Of a stretch of DNA of 64,000 bases, positions 22,195 to 32,569 are shown in pieces (the first letter of the stretch is position 1; every line of letters begins with the position of its first letter). A program made the translations under genes and the position numbers. The notes beneath the pieces are model-generated. The model saw only the letters and a list, made by a program, of their open reading frames with translations. It had not been told where the DNA came from and made no database searches. Source of the DNA: Macrosoma leucophasiata (lineage: Eukaryota; Arthropoda; Insecta; Lepidoptera; Hedylidae); assembly GCA_036365455.1 (NCBI GenBank), contig JAWQUS010000027.1, positions 18,898,501 to 18,962,500 of the forward strand, read 5' to 3'.

Positions 22195-24630
22195 GTAAGT
22201 TGATAATATGTTATTTCCTTAGTAAACTGTAATATAATAATAATGGCAAACCTTGATACGTTCCACTGCTGGGCACGAGTCTCTCCTTGGGAGGAAGCAT
22301 GGAGCTTACACCACCACACTGCTCCAATGGGTGTTGATAGAGATATGGGTTAGTGGCCAACCCTGGGATGTTTCACAAACCGAAAAGGCCTCTGACAAGG
22401 GACTGTTGGCTTAACGTGCCCTCCAAAGCATGGAAACGCGCATTTTATTTTGCCACTAGCGGTCACCCAACACACACCCGACCACCCCTGTATCGCTTAA
22501 CTGATTAGATCACTTCTGATCTACACCAGCCACAGAGCCATGCGTGCTCCAACTACCTAGTCAACTATAACTATGTTCAATTCTGAATTCAACTCACTTG
22601 TTACTATGGTCATAATATGAGAAAAACATTGATGTAGATGGTGGGATTACAAGTCCATTATCACAGTATAAAAAGAACAGCATTAGGTGTGGTGAACTTA
22701 ATTGCTTAGTGATTATGCAATGTTATGGGTTCAGCAAGGGACATTACTTCTTTACTGCAATCTGCCTCTAACAATATTGCAAATCAATCTTTATTGCTTG
22801 GGGTCAAATTTAAAATCCTTAACACAATATTTTTTGTAACCCACTCCTAGACTTCCTTTTGCAGCGGCTTTATTGGATCATATTTTATGTTGACAAAAAC
22901 ATCTGTTGATTGACAAGTTGTAATTACTAATGTAGTCTGAATTATCTTTCTAGGTAGACAATAACAGCATTATATGTCACTCTTGTTGGACTTTGGCATT
23001 GCAAAAACCATATGAGCCAAATATGGAGCAGCCCTCTTCAAATACTTCTCGTCATCGACGGTTGTGTGTCAACTGTGGGACTTCACTCTTAAGATCAAGA
23101 TCTCACAGTTTACATACAGACTCTGAACGTGAGACTGCCATAAGACAGATGATCAAAGAATGGATAACACCAAGACAAGTAAGATACTTCCATATTTAAG
23201 GCTGGAAATATTTTTTTATGATGAAAGATTGCAATTTTCATGACTACATGAAAACTAGAAGTTACTGAATGTACCTATTGACTGCTGTGAATGGAACAAT
23301 CTATTTACAGCAGTCAATAATTTCATTTTGAAATAATAATGTGTCAAAGGTCTATTTGTATGGGAAAATAAAATTGTGGTTTTACTATTTGCCTTCAATT
23401 TCTTCATATTTTCTTACCTTTTTTGACGACCCGGTTAGTCCAGCGGTGTGAGACGATCGTTTGATTCGAAGGGTCGCGGGTTCGATCCCTGCACCGGGAC
23501 AAACATTTGTATGGCCTACAGATATTTGTTTTGGGTCTGGGTGTTTGTGTATGTGTACAACGGCACCCACGACACAGGTTTATACCTAGTGTGTGTGTTA
23601 TTTATTATTATTATTTTTCAACCTTCCCTGGACTTCCAGAAGTAGCCTAGTGGTAGCATGGGTTCGATTCCTGGGTCGGGGATATAAGAGAATGGTGTAA
23701 AATCCTTTATCTCTGGTTCTATTGGGATCCATTTTCTGGATGTTGCACAGTAGGTACCTCTAAATTTGGTAATGTGCCCAGAGATGTCACTAGGCTCGCC
23801 ACCTGTTATTTGGACCAAACCGTAACCGGCGAATCGTGGGTATTTGCACGTATGATTGAATGCATGCATTTACCTGTGCCTACCCCTTCGGGGATTACGT
23901 TACGAATTTTACGAAAAAAAAAAATTCATCGCAAACTTAATTAAGTACCTAGTTGTGATTAACTGTAGATTAATTGCCACTGAGGTATATAATCTTTTAG
24001 CGGGTGGAGATAATGAGATCTTAACCAACATACAATACTGCCGAATAACTGATTTTGCTGTCTCTACCACCCACCACCAGATTTCTATCTACCACATCGA
24101 AAACATTGCATGTACATTTTTATAAATTTGTCAAAATCCTAACACAATTGTACCTTTGTCTAAAAAGGTTAAAAAGAGTTGCTTCAAATACTGAAATGTA
24201 ATGTTAAAATGCTAAGAATATTATACAATTTCAGTTACGAGGGTCAGATCGGATTTGCCACCCTTGTTGGCAGAGGAGTGATCGAGCAACATCCCGCCCC
24301 TCAGAAGTCCAAGATACTTCAAGAATAACAGATCAACCAACAATTATTCTGCCTAACCTGACAAGAGCTCCAGATACTCAAGCCTGCTGCTTCTTTCCTG
24401 AATGTGACTCAGTAGAAAGATTAAGAATTCCCATGTGGCTGAGAGTAAAATTATTTACAGATTCCAAGTTTTATGTGCCAGATACATGCAGAATATGCAG
24501 GTTTCATTTACAAAATGATAATTGGCGCGAACTTGAAACTGATAAGCAACCCATCCACAATTTTACTGTTGCGCATATTCAAGATTTTGCAACATTTGTA
24601 AATGAGGGAAACCTCATGCTGGAAATATGA
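21907..24630 (+). CDS. Three-exon gene with tandem zinc-binding modules, family unknown
   Basis: The CDS joins 21907-22194, 22954-23178 and 24235-24630 (288, 225 and 396 bases; both introns phase 0) and gives 302 residues. Splice sites are strong: ACA|GTAAGT, TTTCTAG|G, CAA|GTAAGA, TTTCAG|T. The N-terminus is acidic (residues 1-55). Module 1 has Cys64-x2-Cys67 and Cys104-x2-Cys107; module 2 has Cys134-x2-Cys137 and Cys179-x2-Cys182. Each module has the pattern C-x2-CG, HSL, W-I-x-P, then CHxCW, and each is split by an intron at the same place, after the W-I-x-P motif. A third block has Cys223-x4-Cys228 and Cys259-x2-His262, a THAP-like spacing. The stop is followed by a BEL/Pao LTR 150 bp downstream. 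Likely nuclear and nucleic-acid binding (inference). It could be a domesticated transposase N-terminus; no catalytic domain is seen. Confidence 0.75.
22240..22556 (-). repeat. Family B 5S-like SINE, diverged, inside intron 1
   Basis: Reads with its tail (aataataatggcaa) at the left and its 5S-like head (gatctacaccagcc) at the right. Confidence 0.7.
22954..23178 (+). CDS. Zinc-module gene exon 2
   Basis: The exon carries the second half of module 1 (CHSCW) and the first half of module 2 (LCVNCG). Acceptor TTTCTAG, donor CAA|GTAAGA. Confidence 0.72.
23425..23605 (+). repeat. Family C SINE, tRNA-like, in intron 2
   Basis: tRNA-like head acccggttagtccagcgg, B box gggttcgatccc, then the tail body ending acacaggtttatacc. 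Confidence 0.75.
23635..23905 (+). repeat. Second tRNA-like SINE type in intron 2
   Basis: aagtagcctagtggtag (A-box-like) and gggttcgattcctggg (B box) are followed by a body ending in ctgtgcctaccccttcgggg. It is seen once in this window, so family status is by resemblance. Confidence 0.5.
24235..24630 (+). CDS. Zinc-module gene exon 3 (terminal)
   Basis: Completes module 2 (ICHPCW), then a linker, then the Cys223/Cys228/Cys259/His262 block and a stop at 24628-24630. Confidence 0.72.
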   Translation, partial: LRGSDRICHPCWQRSDRATSRPSEVQDTSRITDQPTIILPNLTRAPDTQACCFFPECDSVERLRIPMWLRVKLFTDSKFYVPDTCRICRFHLQNDNWRELETDKQPIHNFTVAHIQDFATFVNEGNLMLEI

Positions 24631-24780
24631 TATAACATTGAATTGGATTACCTAAGGACTAATTCCAGCAGCTTTATACACATGTTCTGAGACTGCATAA
24701 AATACAAACAACGATAATTTTATTAATGTAGATGTTACAATTACGATCACTTATTGCTAATAATTAAACCACTGCACTGA

Positions 24781-24941
24781 TGTTAGAACTCCTTTATTGT
24801 GATAGACTCAAAACCTTATACATAGTAATTGTACAACAACAATAGCATGATGTAAATTACCCCTGTCGACATCTATTATTCTTTAATGAGAAACATATAG
24901 TATACAATGGAATTTGGCGGTCCTCGGTGCAATCTCTAACA
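24781..24941 (-). repeat. BEL/Pao LTR, 3' copy
   Basis: Minus-strand sense starts TGTTAGAGATTGCACC and ends GAGTTCTAACA. An AATAAA lies near its 3' end. Confidence 0.85.
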
Positions 24942-25279
24942 TTACAGGACCCCAAGGACGACTAGTCCTTCAAGACAAAAAAAAAGCTAAATTAATTGAT
25001 TACAAAAAAATATTCAATTAGTCCTGTAATATATAGTAGATCTCAGAAAAGTAATGAACGCAACAATTACATTAATAATATAACTCAAAACTATAAATTA
25101 AGAAAAGTTACAATTCGAAAACAAAAGTATTATATCAAAACTCAAGATGCGTATAAACTGCGAGTCGTAATAATTCAATTTTGTCAAGAAAAGGAGCTAA
25201 TGTGTTTACATTATAGGTATCTGTCCTCCCTTTTTCAAAATCTGTATTTCGGACCAAAGATTAGCCATATAAGTTTTCC

Positions 25280-25603
25280 AGTAATTAGGTGTTTTTCTAA
25301 GCCAAGCTAAAACTATAGTAGAATTTGTCCAAGTAAAGACTGAGTCGCTCGCAACATTAAGACTTTTTGGACATCTTTAATTAATTTTGATAAAAGCACA
25401 GCTTTACATAATTTTTACCTAGGTAAGGAGACTTGATTTACCGAAGCTACTTTAGTTTTTGCTAGTACAAGTGAAACAAAAATAACATACAAAGAAATAA
25501 CAACACAAACTACAGTCGCATATGCTAAACAAGAAACATCGCAAAAGAAACCATGGATGTCTACTCGTTCAGATCCGTCAAATTCAGTTTCAGATATAAT
25601 CAA
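25280..25603 (-). pseudogene. BEL/Pao pol fragment, RNase H-like region
   Basis: Frames read FVSLVLAKTKVASVNQVSLP and, after a frameshift, VLAWLRKTPNYWKTYMAN. Both blocks are characteristic of the Pao segment between RT and integrase (AKTKVAP...IPRLEL, then WTDS..VL.WL). The RT that should precede it is deleted. Confidence 0.7.
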
Positions 25604-25647
25604 TCTATCGCGGTAAACTAAACGTACCCATATGCACGAACTAGTTT

Positions 25648-25993
25648 CTATAATTGTGAATCTTTAAAAGGCAATCTTACGACGTAACGTCCTTTTTTGT
25701 CTCTAGTATGTGTCTTAGCGTGGTGTTCCTCACATTGCTTTTCTAAGCGTGTTAAGGGTTTTTTATGTGGTGCATACTCTTCAGTCTCCCAAAACTTTCG
25801 AAGTGACTGATCCACCTCAGTTAGTGTTGTAGAAACAAATATCGTGTTCGATGATGTTACAGTTGGTAAAGATTTGGTAGTGCCAGACAATAACCAACCA
25901 AGTCTAGAGTTTTGAGCAATAAGTGATCCACATTTCTACAGCCCTTCTAACAAAATAATAGCGTAGACTTCCGCTCCCAACAAAAGATCAATC
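25648..25993 (-). pseudogene. BEL/Pao pol fragment, protease end and pre-RT linker
   Basis: Reads IDLLLGAEVYAIIL (the protease-distal DLLIGAD.Y motif) and QNSRLGWLLSGTT, then RKFWETEE, CEEHHAKTHTRD and GRYVVRLPFK, in Pao order. One in-frame stop interrupts the protease-distal part. Confidence 0.75.
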
Positions 25994-27055
25994 CTCCTCC
26001 TTGCGTCGTATTTCCTCAATGCTGAGGGTCGTGACCTCGACGAATTACTTTTTCACGAACGATATTTCGCCATGTTCTGTCTTCGGCGATGTGGATGGCT
26101 TGGCAAACTGTGGTTTCCAACGTGGAACGAATCTGGTCAGACCAGCGTCATGGACTTCTGCCTCTGGGCCTTTTCCCTTCTACTTTACCCGTCAGCAGAG
26201 TCTTTTCCAGGTTATCACCTTTCTTTCTCGCAATGTGACCATAGAACTCAAAGCTTCTTCGCAAGCATATGGTGGCGAGTCTCATTGGTGCTTTGAGTTC
26301 TTCTATTATGGATTCGTTGGTCCTATGCTCTGTCCAGTGAACACCGAGCATTTTCCTCCAACACCACATTTCGAAAGCGTCAATTCGACGACGATCATCT
26401 TATTTCAAGGTCCAAGTCTCCGCTCCATACAGGAAGATTGAGAAAACAAGTGTGGTAACCAGATTGATTTTGGTTTTTCTCGTGATGTTTCTGTTGGTCC
26501 AGATATGACTCAGCTGGGTCATGGCGCTCTTTGCCATGCCAATAAGCTTGTTTAGTCCCTCTCACATGAGCCATTGTTTGATATGACGGAAACTAGGTAG
26601 ACGAACTCATTTACAGTTTCCAGGTTTAAGGTGTTGGACGGAGTGAGTGATTTGCTACGATCGACTATCATAAGCTTCGTTTTAGCCCTGTTTATGTGCA
26701 GCCCCATCTCGTTGCTAACCCTCTCTAGTCGTTCAAATAATGTGGACATCTCGTCTTCGCTTGTCGCAAAAAGTGTAGTGTCGTCGGCATAGCGCAGATT
26801 TGTGATGTTCACCCCGCCAATCGATATTCCGCCCTCCCAGTCTTCGCATACTCGTCTCATGATGTATTCACCATATATATTAAAGAGTATGGGAGACAGT
26901 ATGCAGCCTTGTCTGACTCCCTTTTTAAACTGGAAGGGGTCTGAGAATGTGTTATCAATTTTGACTATGCCTTGGTTGTTCAGGTAAAGTGACTGAAGCA
27001 AAGCCGTGAGATGCTGAGGCACTCCTAGTTCAATTAGCACTCTCCACAGCTGTGA
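25994..27055 (-). mobile_element. RTE-like LINE fragment nested in the BEL/Pao element
   Basis: A minus-strand RT reads KKGVRQGCILSPILFNIY, LRYADDTTLF (catalytic YADD) and HINRAKTKLMIVDRS in 27040-26552, then after a frameshift FEMWCWRKML and FYGHIARKKGDNLEK in 26369-26148. It is 5'-truncated within the RT fingers. These motif combinations are typical of RTE-like and related LINEs in insects. Confidence 0.75.
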
Positions 27056-27062
27056 TATGATT

Positions 27063-27470
27063 CCACTGGGAGAACATTGAGTCTGGGTCGGAGATGAAAT
27101 GGCAGTCAGTTTCTTTAAGCACAGTTTTAATTTCTAAATACAAATCTTCCATACCACCATACTGCTCTTTAATGTTTCTTTTTAGTTCCCTATTAGTCTC
27201 ATCGCTTTTCATCAAAATATTATATTCTGTTCGGTAATTTATCCAATATTGTTCTAGTAATTCAATTCTTGTTTCTAAATAACTTATATGTCGTGAACTT
27301 GAAGTTTTTTTAAATTTGTATGAAGTTTGTGAATTTTTTCATAAATGTCAACTAGCAAATCAGCCATAGTTTCTAATTCAAACTTTTTGCGTAAGTATGT
27401 CACAAAGTCTCTGATGTAATAAGGTAAGGTTATATGTGTCTCACCTTTTTCGAACTGGTGACAAGTCACT
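27063..27470 (-). pseudogene. BEL/Pao gag-like fragment
   Basis: Two frames joined by one frameshift read IYEKIHKLHTNLKKL and SYLETRIELLEQYWINYRTE, the helical start of BEL/Pao gag (leucine-rich, then LE..W..Y). It is truncated by the LINE junction. Confidence 0.6.
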
Positions 27471-27474
27471 AGTG

Positions 27475-27771
27475 GGCTGACACTGACAAGTCACTATAAT
27501 TCACTGACTTGACCAGACACTAATAGTCACTATGAGTTCACTGCCAGGCAGTGCCAGGTGCCAAGTCACACTGAGTCACTAAGCCTACGTGCCACTAAGT
27601 CACTGAGTCTGGTGGACACTACTTCACACTTGACTGAGTGAGTCAAGTCACTGAGTTGGAGAGTCACTATTTTCCACTATGTCCAAGTCACTAACACTCG
27701 CGTATACTACTATCGATCGATCACTTCCTTTCCTATCTATCCGGCTCGTTTGGACCAACTGCACTGACTGA
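27475..27771 (-). repeat. GTCACT/AGTGAC-rich leader between LTR and gag
   Basis: About 220 bases (27475-27700) are dominated by degenerate cactgagtcact and agtcacta units without a fixed period. The rest resembles a primer-binding neighbourhood, but no tRNA complement was assigned. Confidence 0.5.
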
Positions 27772-27932
27772 TGTTTGAACTCCTTTATTGTGATAGAGTC
27801 AAAACCTTATACCTAGTAATTGTACAACAACAATAGCATGATGTAAATTACCCCTGTCGACATCTATTATTCTTTAATGAGAAACATATAGTATACAAAG
27901 GAATTTGGCGGTCCTCGGTGCAATCTCTAACA
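27772..27932 (-). repeat. BEL/Pao LTR, 5' copy
   Basis: Paired with 24781-24941; see the element entry. Confidence 0.85.
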
Positions 27933-28064
27933 GTAGAATTCAAAATTTAATTTTATGTACATTACCATATAAGAGTCCTTCAAATGCAGAAAATACCATT
28001 AAATTGATATAAGCTCAATTTGACATTAGATAACTTGACTTGTTGTAAGAACAAGTTGTATAAG

Positions 28065-28242
28065 TCTATAATATAAAAATAAGTCGGGTTTTCCTTCCTG
28101 ACGCTATAACTCCGGAACGCACAAACCGATTTCCACGGTTTTGTATTCGTTGGAAAGGTTTCGAGCTCCGTGAGGTTTATAGCAAAGAAAATTCAGGATT
28201 ATAAAACGATATCCACGCAGGCGAAGCCGCGGGCAACAGCTA
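28065..28242 (+). mobile_element. Helitron-like non-autonomous element
   Basis: Contains tataactccggaacgcacaa and ends gaagccgcgggcaacagctag before a T, a GC-rich hairpin-like end plus CTAG. The 5' end is less certain. Confidence 0.45.
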
Positions 28243-28249
28243 GTTGGAT

Positions 28250-28800
28250 ATAAATTGAATCATTGGAAATAATTTTGATCTGACCAAAGATTATTATTAT
28301 CTTAATAAATTTATAAAACAACAGATCGTTAGTCGTTACTAGTCGTATTACTGTCAAATTAAAAAGACTATTATAGACCATAAAGCTCCTTAGCCAAACT
28401 AAAGAGACTGCCTCCATTGGGCAATTCCGTAATAATACGTAGTACGGCGGACGGTGCCGCGCTGTGGATATGGGACCGCTCCCTTACCTGGCAAAGTTGG
28501 GGACGCGCAAATTTGTTCTTTCTCTTTGTTATGAGTTAGTTAAAGAGGAAATGAGACATTCTACTGATACAAATGAGTATACATTTTTTGATTATCAATT
28601 TTTGTATCGTATTGACGTAACATGTGTGTTTGTAATTCACCATAGTTTATAAATGCCGTATCTAAGCGATTCATGTAATTCCAAATGATAAATAAATAAA
28701 CTTTATTTGCATGTGTGTATTTATAATAAAATATGCATATGACATACGTTCACATTATCTGTATATCATCATCTGTATATATGTATTCTACTTTAATTAG
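28250..28800. other. No gene recognised
   Basis: Includes a 62-residue open frame (28464-28652) without motifs and a LINE-tail-like aaataaataaactttattt at about 28690. Confidence 0.3.
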
Positions 28801-28801
28801 G

Positions 28802-29041
28802 GGTAGACGTTACAAAAGAAAATCACGCAGAGCAACGTGGACGGCTGAAGCTCTAAATGAGGCGATGTCAAAGGTCACCAGTAAAGAGTAAGGGATCAGC
28901 AAAGCCAGTACACGGTATCCAGTCTACTCGCCTCTTTACAAAAAGACTGTATACTCGTATATATAGTGTACAAGATGCTTGAAATGGTTGCATGAAGATT
29001 GTACAATGTACAACAATTTCTGTAACAAGTGGCTGCTCTAA
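28802..29041 (+). pseudogene. Pogo-type transposase remnant, internally deleted
   Basis: The first part reads RRYKRKSRRATWTAEAL then AMSKV, a stop, then GISKASTRY, matching a psq/CENP-B-type helix-turn-helix. About 50 bases later another frame reads CTRCLKWLHEDCT and NFCNKW, a PHD-like zinc-finger end as found at the C-terminus of many insect pogo/jerky transposases, with the last Cys replaced by Trp. The DDE core is missing. Confidence 0.5.
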
Positions 29042-29670
29042 TGTGCGGCAGCAACACAAGTAATATTTTTTTTATATTATGTAAATTTTTCTATATTACT
29101 ATTATTATTTTTGTTTTTTTCATAGATCCCTTGGGGAATACGCCCTTTTCTATAGTTTTTAAAATAAGGTGCAAGTCAAAAAGTAATTAGAATTACTGGC
29201 TGAATGACCAAGTAAAAAGAGGCTGATTAGTTTATGCCACAAATGATTCCGAAGAAATAAATATAATTTGCTTTTAAATGTGTTTTATTTGACAAAATTA
29301 AAAAGTAGGGCGTATTAAAACAGTTTACCCTACTTAGTTCTGGTGTCCTATTAGGTATTTAGATATATTCTAACGAAGTAGTATAATAAATCTATGGGTA
29401 TATCTACCTAAGCGTCCGTGTAGGCCATTGCCCATTGCCTCGCGGTGCTAGAGGCCTCGCGCTTTGGACAGGAACAAATCCATATTTCATGACCCATGGG
29501 ACAGATGGCAGCACACCCCCCCGTCATATTCCGTTTGGTCGCCATATATCAGAGTGACTCGCGAAATCTTGCCCACATATTAAACTAGTCTAAAGCCTAA
29601 TTAAGTCTCGCGCCCCTACTAACTAGTACTGTACTGTGCTGTCTTCAACACCACTCAATTTTATTAACGA
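29042..29670. other. No gene recognised
   Basis: Repeat-like patches (for example around cctcgcggtgctagaggcct at 29437) but no coding evidence. Confidence 0.3.
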
Positions 29671-29850
29671 CTAGCTGTGCCCGCGACTTCGCCCGCGTGA
29701 GAATTTATGATTGTTCAGTATGTACCTGGACGAAGTCGTGGGCGCAGCTAGTATAAAAATAGCCTAAGTTACTTCTTATTACATCAGCTATCTGCCAGTG
29801 AAAGTCCCGTCAAAATCGGACACTCAAATTTTATTTATTTGTATGTAGGT
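29671..29850. mobile_element. Helitron-like termini, rearranged
   Basis: Inverted CTAG-bearing ends (ctagctgtgcccgcgactt and gtcgtgggcgcagctag) about 60 bp apart. They are followed by agcctaagttacttcttatt, also found at 30882. Confidence 0.4.
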
Positions 29851-30010
29851 ATGTAAATAAAATAAATAAATAATCTTTTATTTCAATATCAAGATCATTC
29901 ATGAACACAAATAGGCTGGAGTCCCCTTTTAAGCATTGTAAAATGCCTGTGCCAGAGGGCTCCGCTCTTCTAATTTACAATTCTGTTGTTAGATTTATTT
30001 TTTATGTATA

Positions 30011-30609
30011 TGTCGGAGTGGAACCTGAATGTGACTGCTGGCGCCATCTGGTTTGTCGGAGACGTAACCTAATTATGACTAGGGTAGATTGTTCAATAGA
30101 GAATTCTAGGTGGCGCCACGGTCGGCGTAGGTTCTTGAAATTGTTATCTTAGAGGGGATAGTTGCTAGCCGATATCGGGTTTATAAAGGCTAGAAAATAG
30201 TTCATGACAGTCAGTCATAGAGTAACAGTCAGTCAGGCACAGTCACACAGTTGAATCGAATTATTATAGCGCAGTTATGCTGCCAGTTAGAACAGTGAAC
30301 GTCAGTGATATTAAAGTGATATAAAGCGGGTAGTCCTGAACTTGTGATAGTAGTACTCGTAGTATCGTATCCTGATAAATATGGTTGCCCGGTCCGAAGG
30401 GTTTCTTGCCCGTTCTTCCCTGCCGGAAGTAATCGAATGGGCGGATCTTTGGCAATATACGACTTTATTCTGCCAACCTGTGCTTTATTTCATCATCCGC
30501 TCGAGTACCCACCTACAGATGCTCACAAACACGAGTAACATGTCGGCTTATGGAAAGACACGCCCACAATACTACCCACATGTCCGGACTGGAGGCCCTC
30601 CTGCCGATA
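30011..30609 (+). mobile_element. Probable solo LTR, about 599 bp
   Basis: Starts TGTCGG and ends CCGATA, flanked by TATA on both sides (30007-30010 and 30610-30613). A TATA box (ttataaagg, about 30180) is followed by cagtcagtcatag, an arthropod initiator-like start. Errantivirus-type Ty3/gypsy LTRs favour TATA-like targets. No internal gene is attached. Confidence 0.45.
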
Positions 30610-30615
30610 TATATA

Positions 30616-30841
30616 ATAGGTTGGGGAAAAAGTTTTTAAGATAATTAAAAACATTTTTAATATAGTTTATTAAAATTTAACTAAAGTATGTATGTACCAT
30701 TTTGTTCGATAACCTTTTGCCATCTTGTAGGTAGGGACATGATCCCATTGCTATAAAAATTTTGGGACTTCTCATCAAAATACCGCGACAAGTGAATCAG
30801 AATCAGAATCAGAATGCGAAAAGACTTTTTCCCCAACCTAT
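30616..30841 (-). mobile_element. Internally deleted mariner, 226-bp MITE
   Basis: Both ends carry the mariner terminal repeat (ataggttggggaaaaagt and inverted) and flanking TA (30614-30615, 30842-30843). The left part matches the right end of the mariner at 31016-32282. The deletion joint carries three aatcag units (about 30795-30812). Confidence 0.8.
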
Positions 30842-30879
30842 TATGTATTACGTATGTATGTATGGTTGTATGGAGATAA

Positions 30880-31012
30880 AAGCCTAAGTTACTCCTTATT
30901 AAATCAGCTATCTGCTAGTGAAAGTCTCGTCAAAATCGGTCCAGCCGTTCTCAAGATTAGCCCCGCCAAACAGACAGAAATTGTAAAAAATGTTTTGGTA
31001 TATGTACCGTGT
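30880..31012 (+). repeat. Interspersed repeat shared with 29757-29820
   Basis: Shares agcctaagttactccttatt and cagctatctgctagtgaaag with the earlier copy, then ccagccgttctcaagattag. Confidence 0.5.
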
Positions 31013-31015
31013 ATA

Positions 31016-32282
31016 ATAGGTTGGGGAAAAAGTCTTTTCGCATTATAGTATGTATGAACTTGTAATAAAATCTCTTAGGCTGTAGTATTTGTATCTGGCT
31101 GGTTTTGGTATTATTGAAAGTTAAAATTTTAAAGAACATAATTCCAAATTCAAATTAGGCAAATGTGTGATTTTCATTTGTTTTTCGTACGGTCAAGATG
31201 AGTGAATCTAATGAAGAAATTCGATACATTTTAAAATTTTACTACAAAAAAAGTAAAAATGCAAGCAGCGAAAAAAGATTGCGATGTTTATGGACCTAGT
31301 GCAGTGTCTGTGAGAGTAGCACAAATTTGGTTTAAGCGTTTTCAATCCGGAAATTTTGATGTCAAAGATGCACCTCGCTCTGGTCGCCCCCCTATTACGG
31401 ATAAAATGGATGCCATTTTTGAAAAAGTGGAGCAAGATCGACATATCAGTAGTTACGACGTAGCTGAAGAACTGAGAATTGATCACAAAACAGTTTTGGC
31501 GCATTTGAAAAAAGCTGGGTACAAAAAAAAGCTCGATATTTGGTTACCTCACGAGCTCACTGAAAGAAACCTAATGAACCGTGTACTCATTTGTGATTCT
31601 TTATTACGACGTAATGAAACCGAATCATTTTTGAAGAAGCTGATAACTGGTGATGAAAAGTGGATCACGTACGACAAGAACGTGCGAAAAAGGTCGTGGT
31701 CAAAGGCCGGTCAGGCTTCACAGACTGTTAACTCGCAATAAGGTGATGTTGTGTGTGTGGTGGGATTGGAAGGGCATTATTCATTATGAGCTATTACCAC
31801 TAGGCAGGACTATCGATTCTGAACTCTACTGCGAACAACTGATGAGATTAAAGCAAGAAGTTGAGAGAAAGCGGCCGGAATTGATCAACAGAAGGGGTGT
31901 GGTGTTTCATCATGATAACGCTAGACCTCACACATCTATAGCCACTCAACAAAAATTAAGAGAGTTTGGCTGGGAGGTGTTCTTGCATCCGCCGTATAGT
32001 CCTGACCTTGCACCTTCAGATTTCCACCTGTTTCGGTCTCTTCAGAATTCTTTATGCAATGTTAGGTTAACATCACGAGAGGACTGCCAAATCCACTTGT
32101 CGCGGTATTTTGATGAGAAGTCCTAAAATTTTTATAGCAATGGGATCATGTCCCTACCTATAAGATGGCAAAAGGTTATCGAACAAAATGGTACATACAT
32201 ACTTTAGTTAAATTTAAATAAACGATATTAAAATGTTTTGAATTATCTTAGAAAATGCGAAGAAACTGTTTCCCCAACCTAT
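31016..32282 (+). mobile_element. Mariner transposon, cecropia-like, near full length
   Basis: The terminal inverted repeats ataggttggggaaaaagtct and its inverse at 32250-32282 bound about 1.27 kb at a TA-containing site. It contains a defective transposase. Confidence 0.85.
31198..32215 (+). pseudogene. Mariner transposase, inactivated (copy 1)
   Basis: The reading frame starts MSESNEEIR and shows paired helix-turn-helix regions (VRVAQIWFKRFQSGNF; EELRIDHKTVLAHLKK), then the DD34D catalytic signature: ITGDEKWI, HDNARPHT and YSPDLAPSDF. A 5-base deletion near 31262 shifts the N-terminus. A larger deletion near 31730, where copy 2 has ggcgaaacccggg, breaks the frame again. A stop replaces the codon after FDEKS. 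It cannot make a full transposase. Confidence 0.85.
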
Positions 32283-32333
32283 ATTATTTACCGGTTATTT
32301 TAATATTACAAACAGACACTCCAATTTTATTTA

Positions 32334-32470
32334 TATGTAGTATGTATGTATGTATAGATGTATAGGTTTGCACCGATTCACATGAAACAAACACTAAATG
32401 TTAAGTGAAACTTACCACAATATGTTAGTTAGTATGTATGTATGTATGTATGTATAGATGTATAGGTTTT
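32334..32470. repeat. TATG microsatellite flanking a duplicated block
   Basis: tatgtatgtatg runs at about 32335-32355 and 32430-32455 flank gcaccgattcacatgaaaca. That block returns at 32921. Confidence 0.6.
32369..32429 (+). repeat. About 60-bp direct repeat, left copy
   Basis: Repeated almost exactly at 32921-32981 (caccgattcacatgaaacaa through atatgttagtta). Confidence 0.7.
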
Positions 32471-32569
32471 TTATGGTAGGTAATATAATTAAAAGAGAGA
32501 AGAATAAAAATTAAGATTAGACCTAAAAATTCTGTGAAAATTTTAAGCGTTTACTTGCTACCGTTATTA

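Larger units (their letters stand above)
24781..27932 (-). mobile_element. BEL/Pao LTR retrotransposon remnant
   Basis: Two 161-bp direct repeats, 24781-24941 and 27772-27932, begin TGTT and end AACA and differ at about four positions. Between them, on the minus strand, are gag-like, protease-end and post-RT pol fragments. Most of the RT and all of the integrase are missing. A LINE fragment fills 25994 to about 27055. No clear target-site duplication was found. Confidence 0.82.

Noticed and set aside
27475..27700. CRISPR-like array or satellite
   Set aside because: The gtcact units have no fixed period or spacers, and the context is a retrotransposon leader in a eukaryotic genome.
30381..30644. 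87-residue plus-strand protein
   Set aside because: It lies inside the probable solo LTR and runs into the mariner terminal repeat; no motif.
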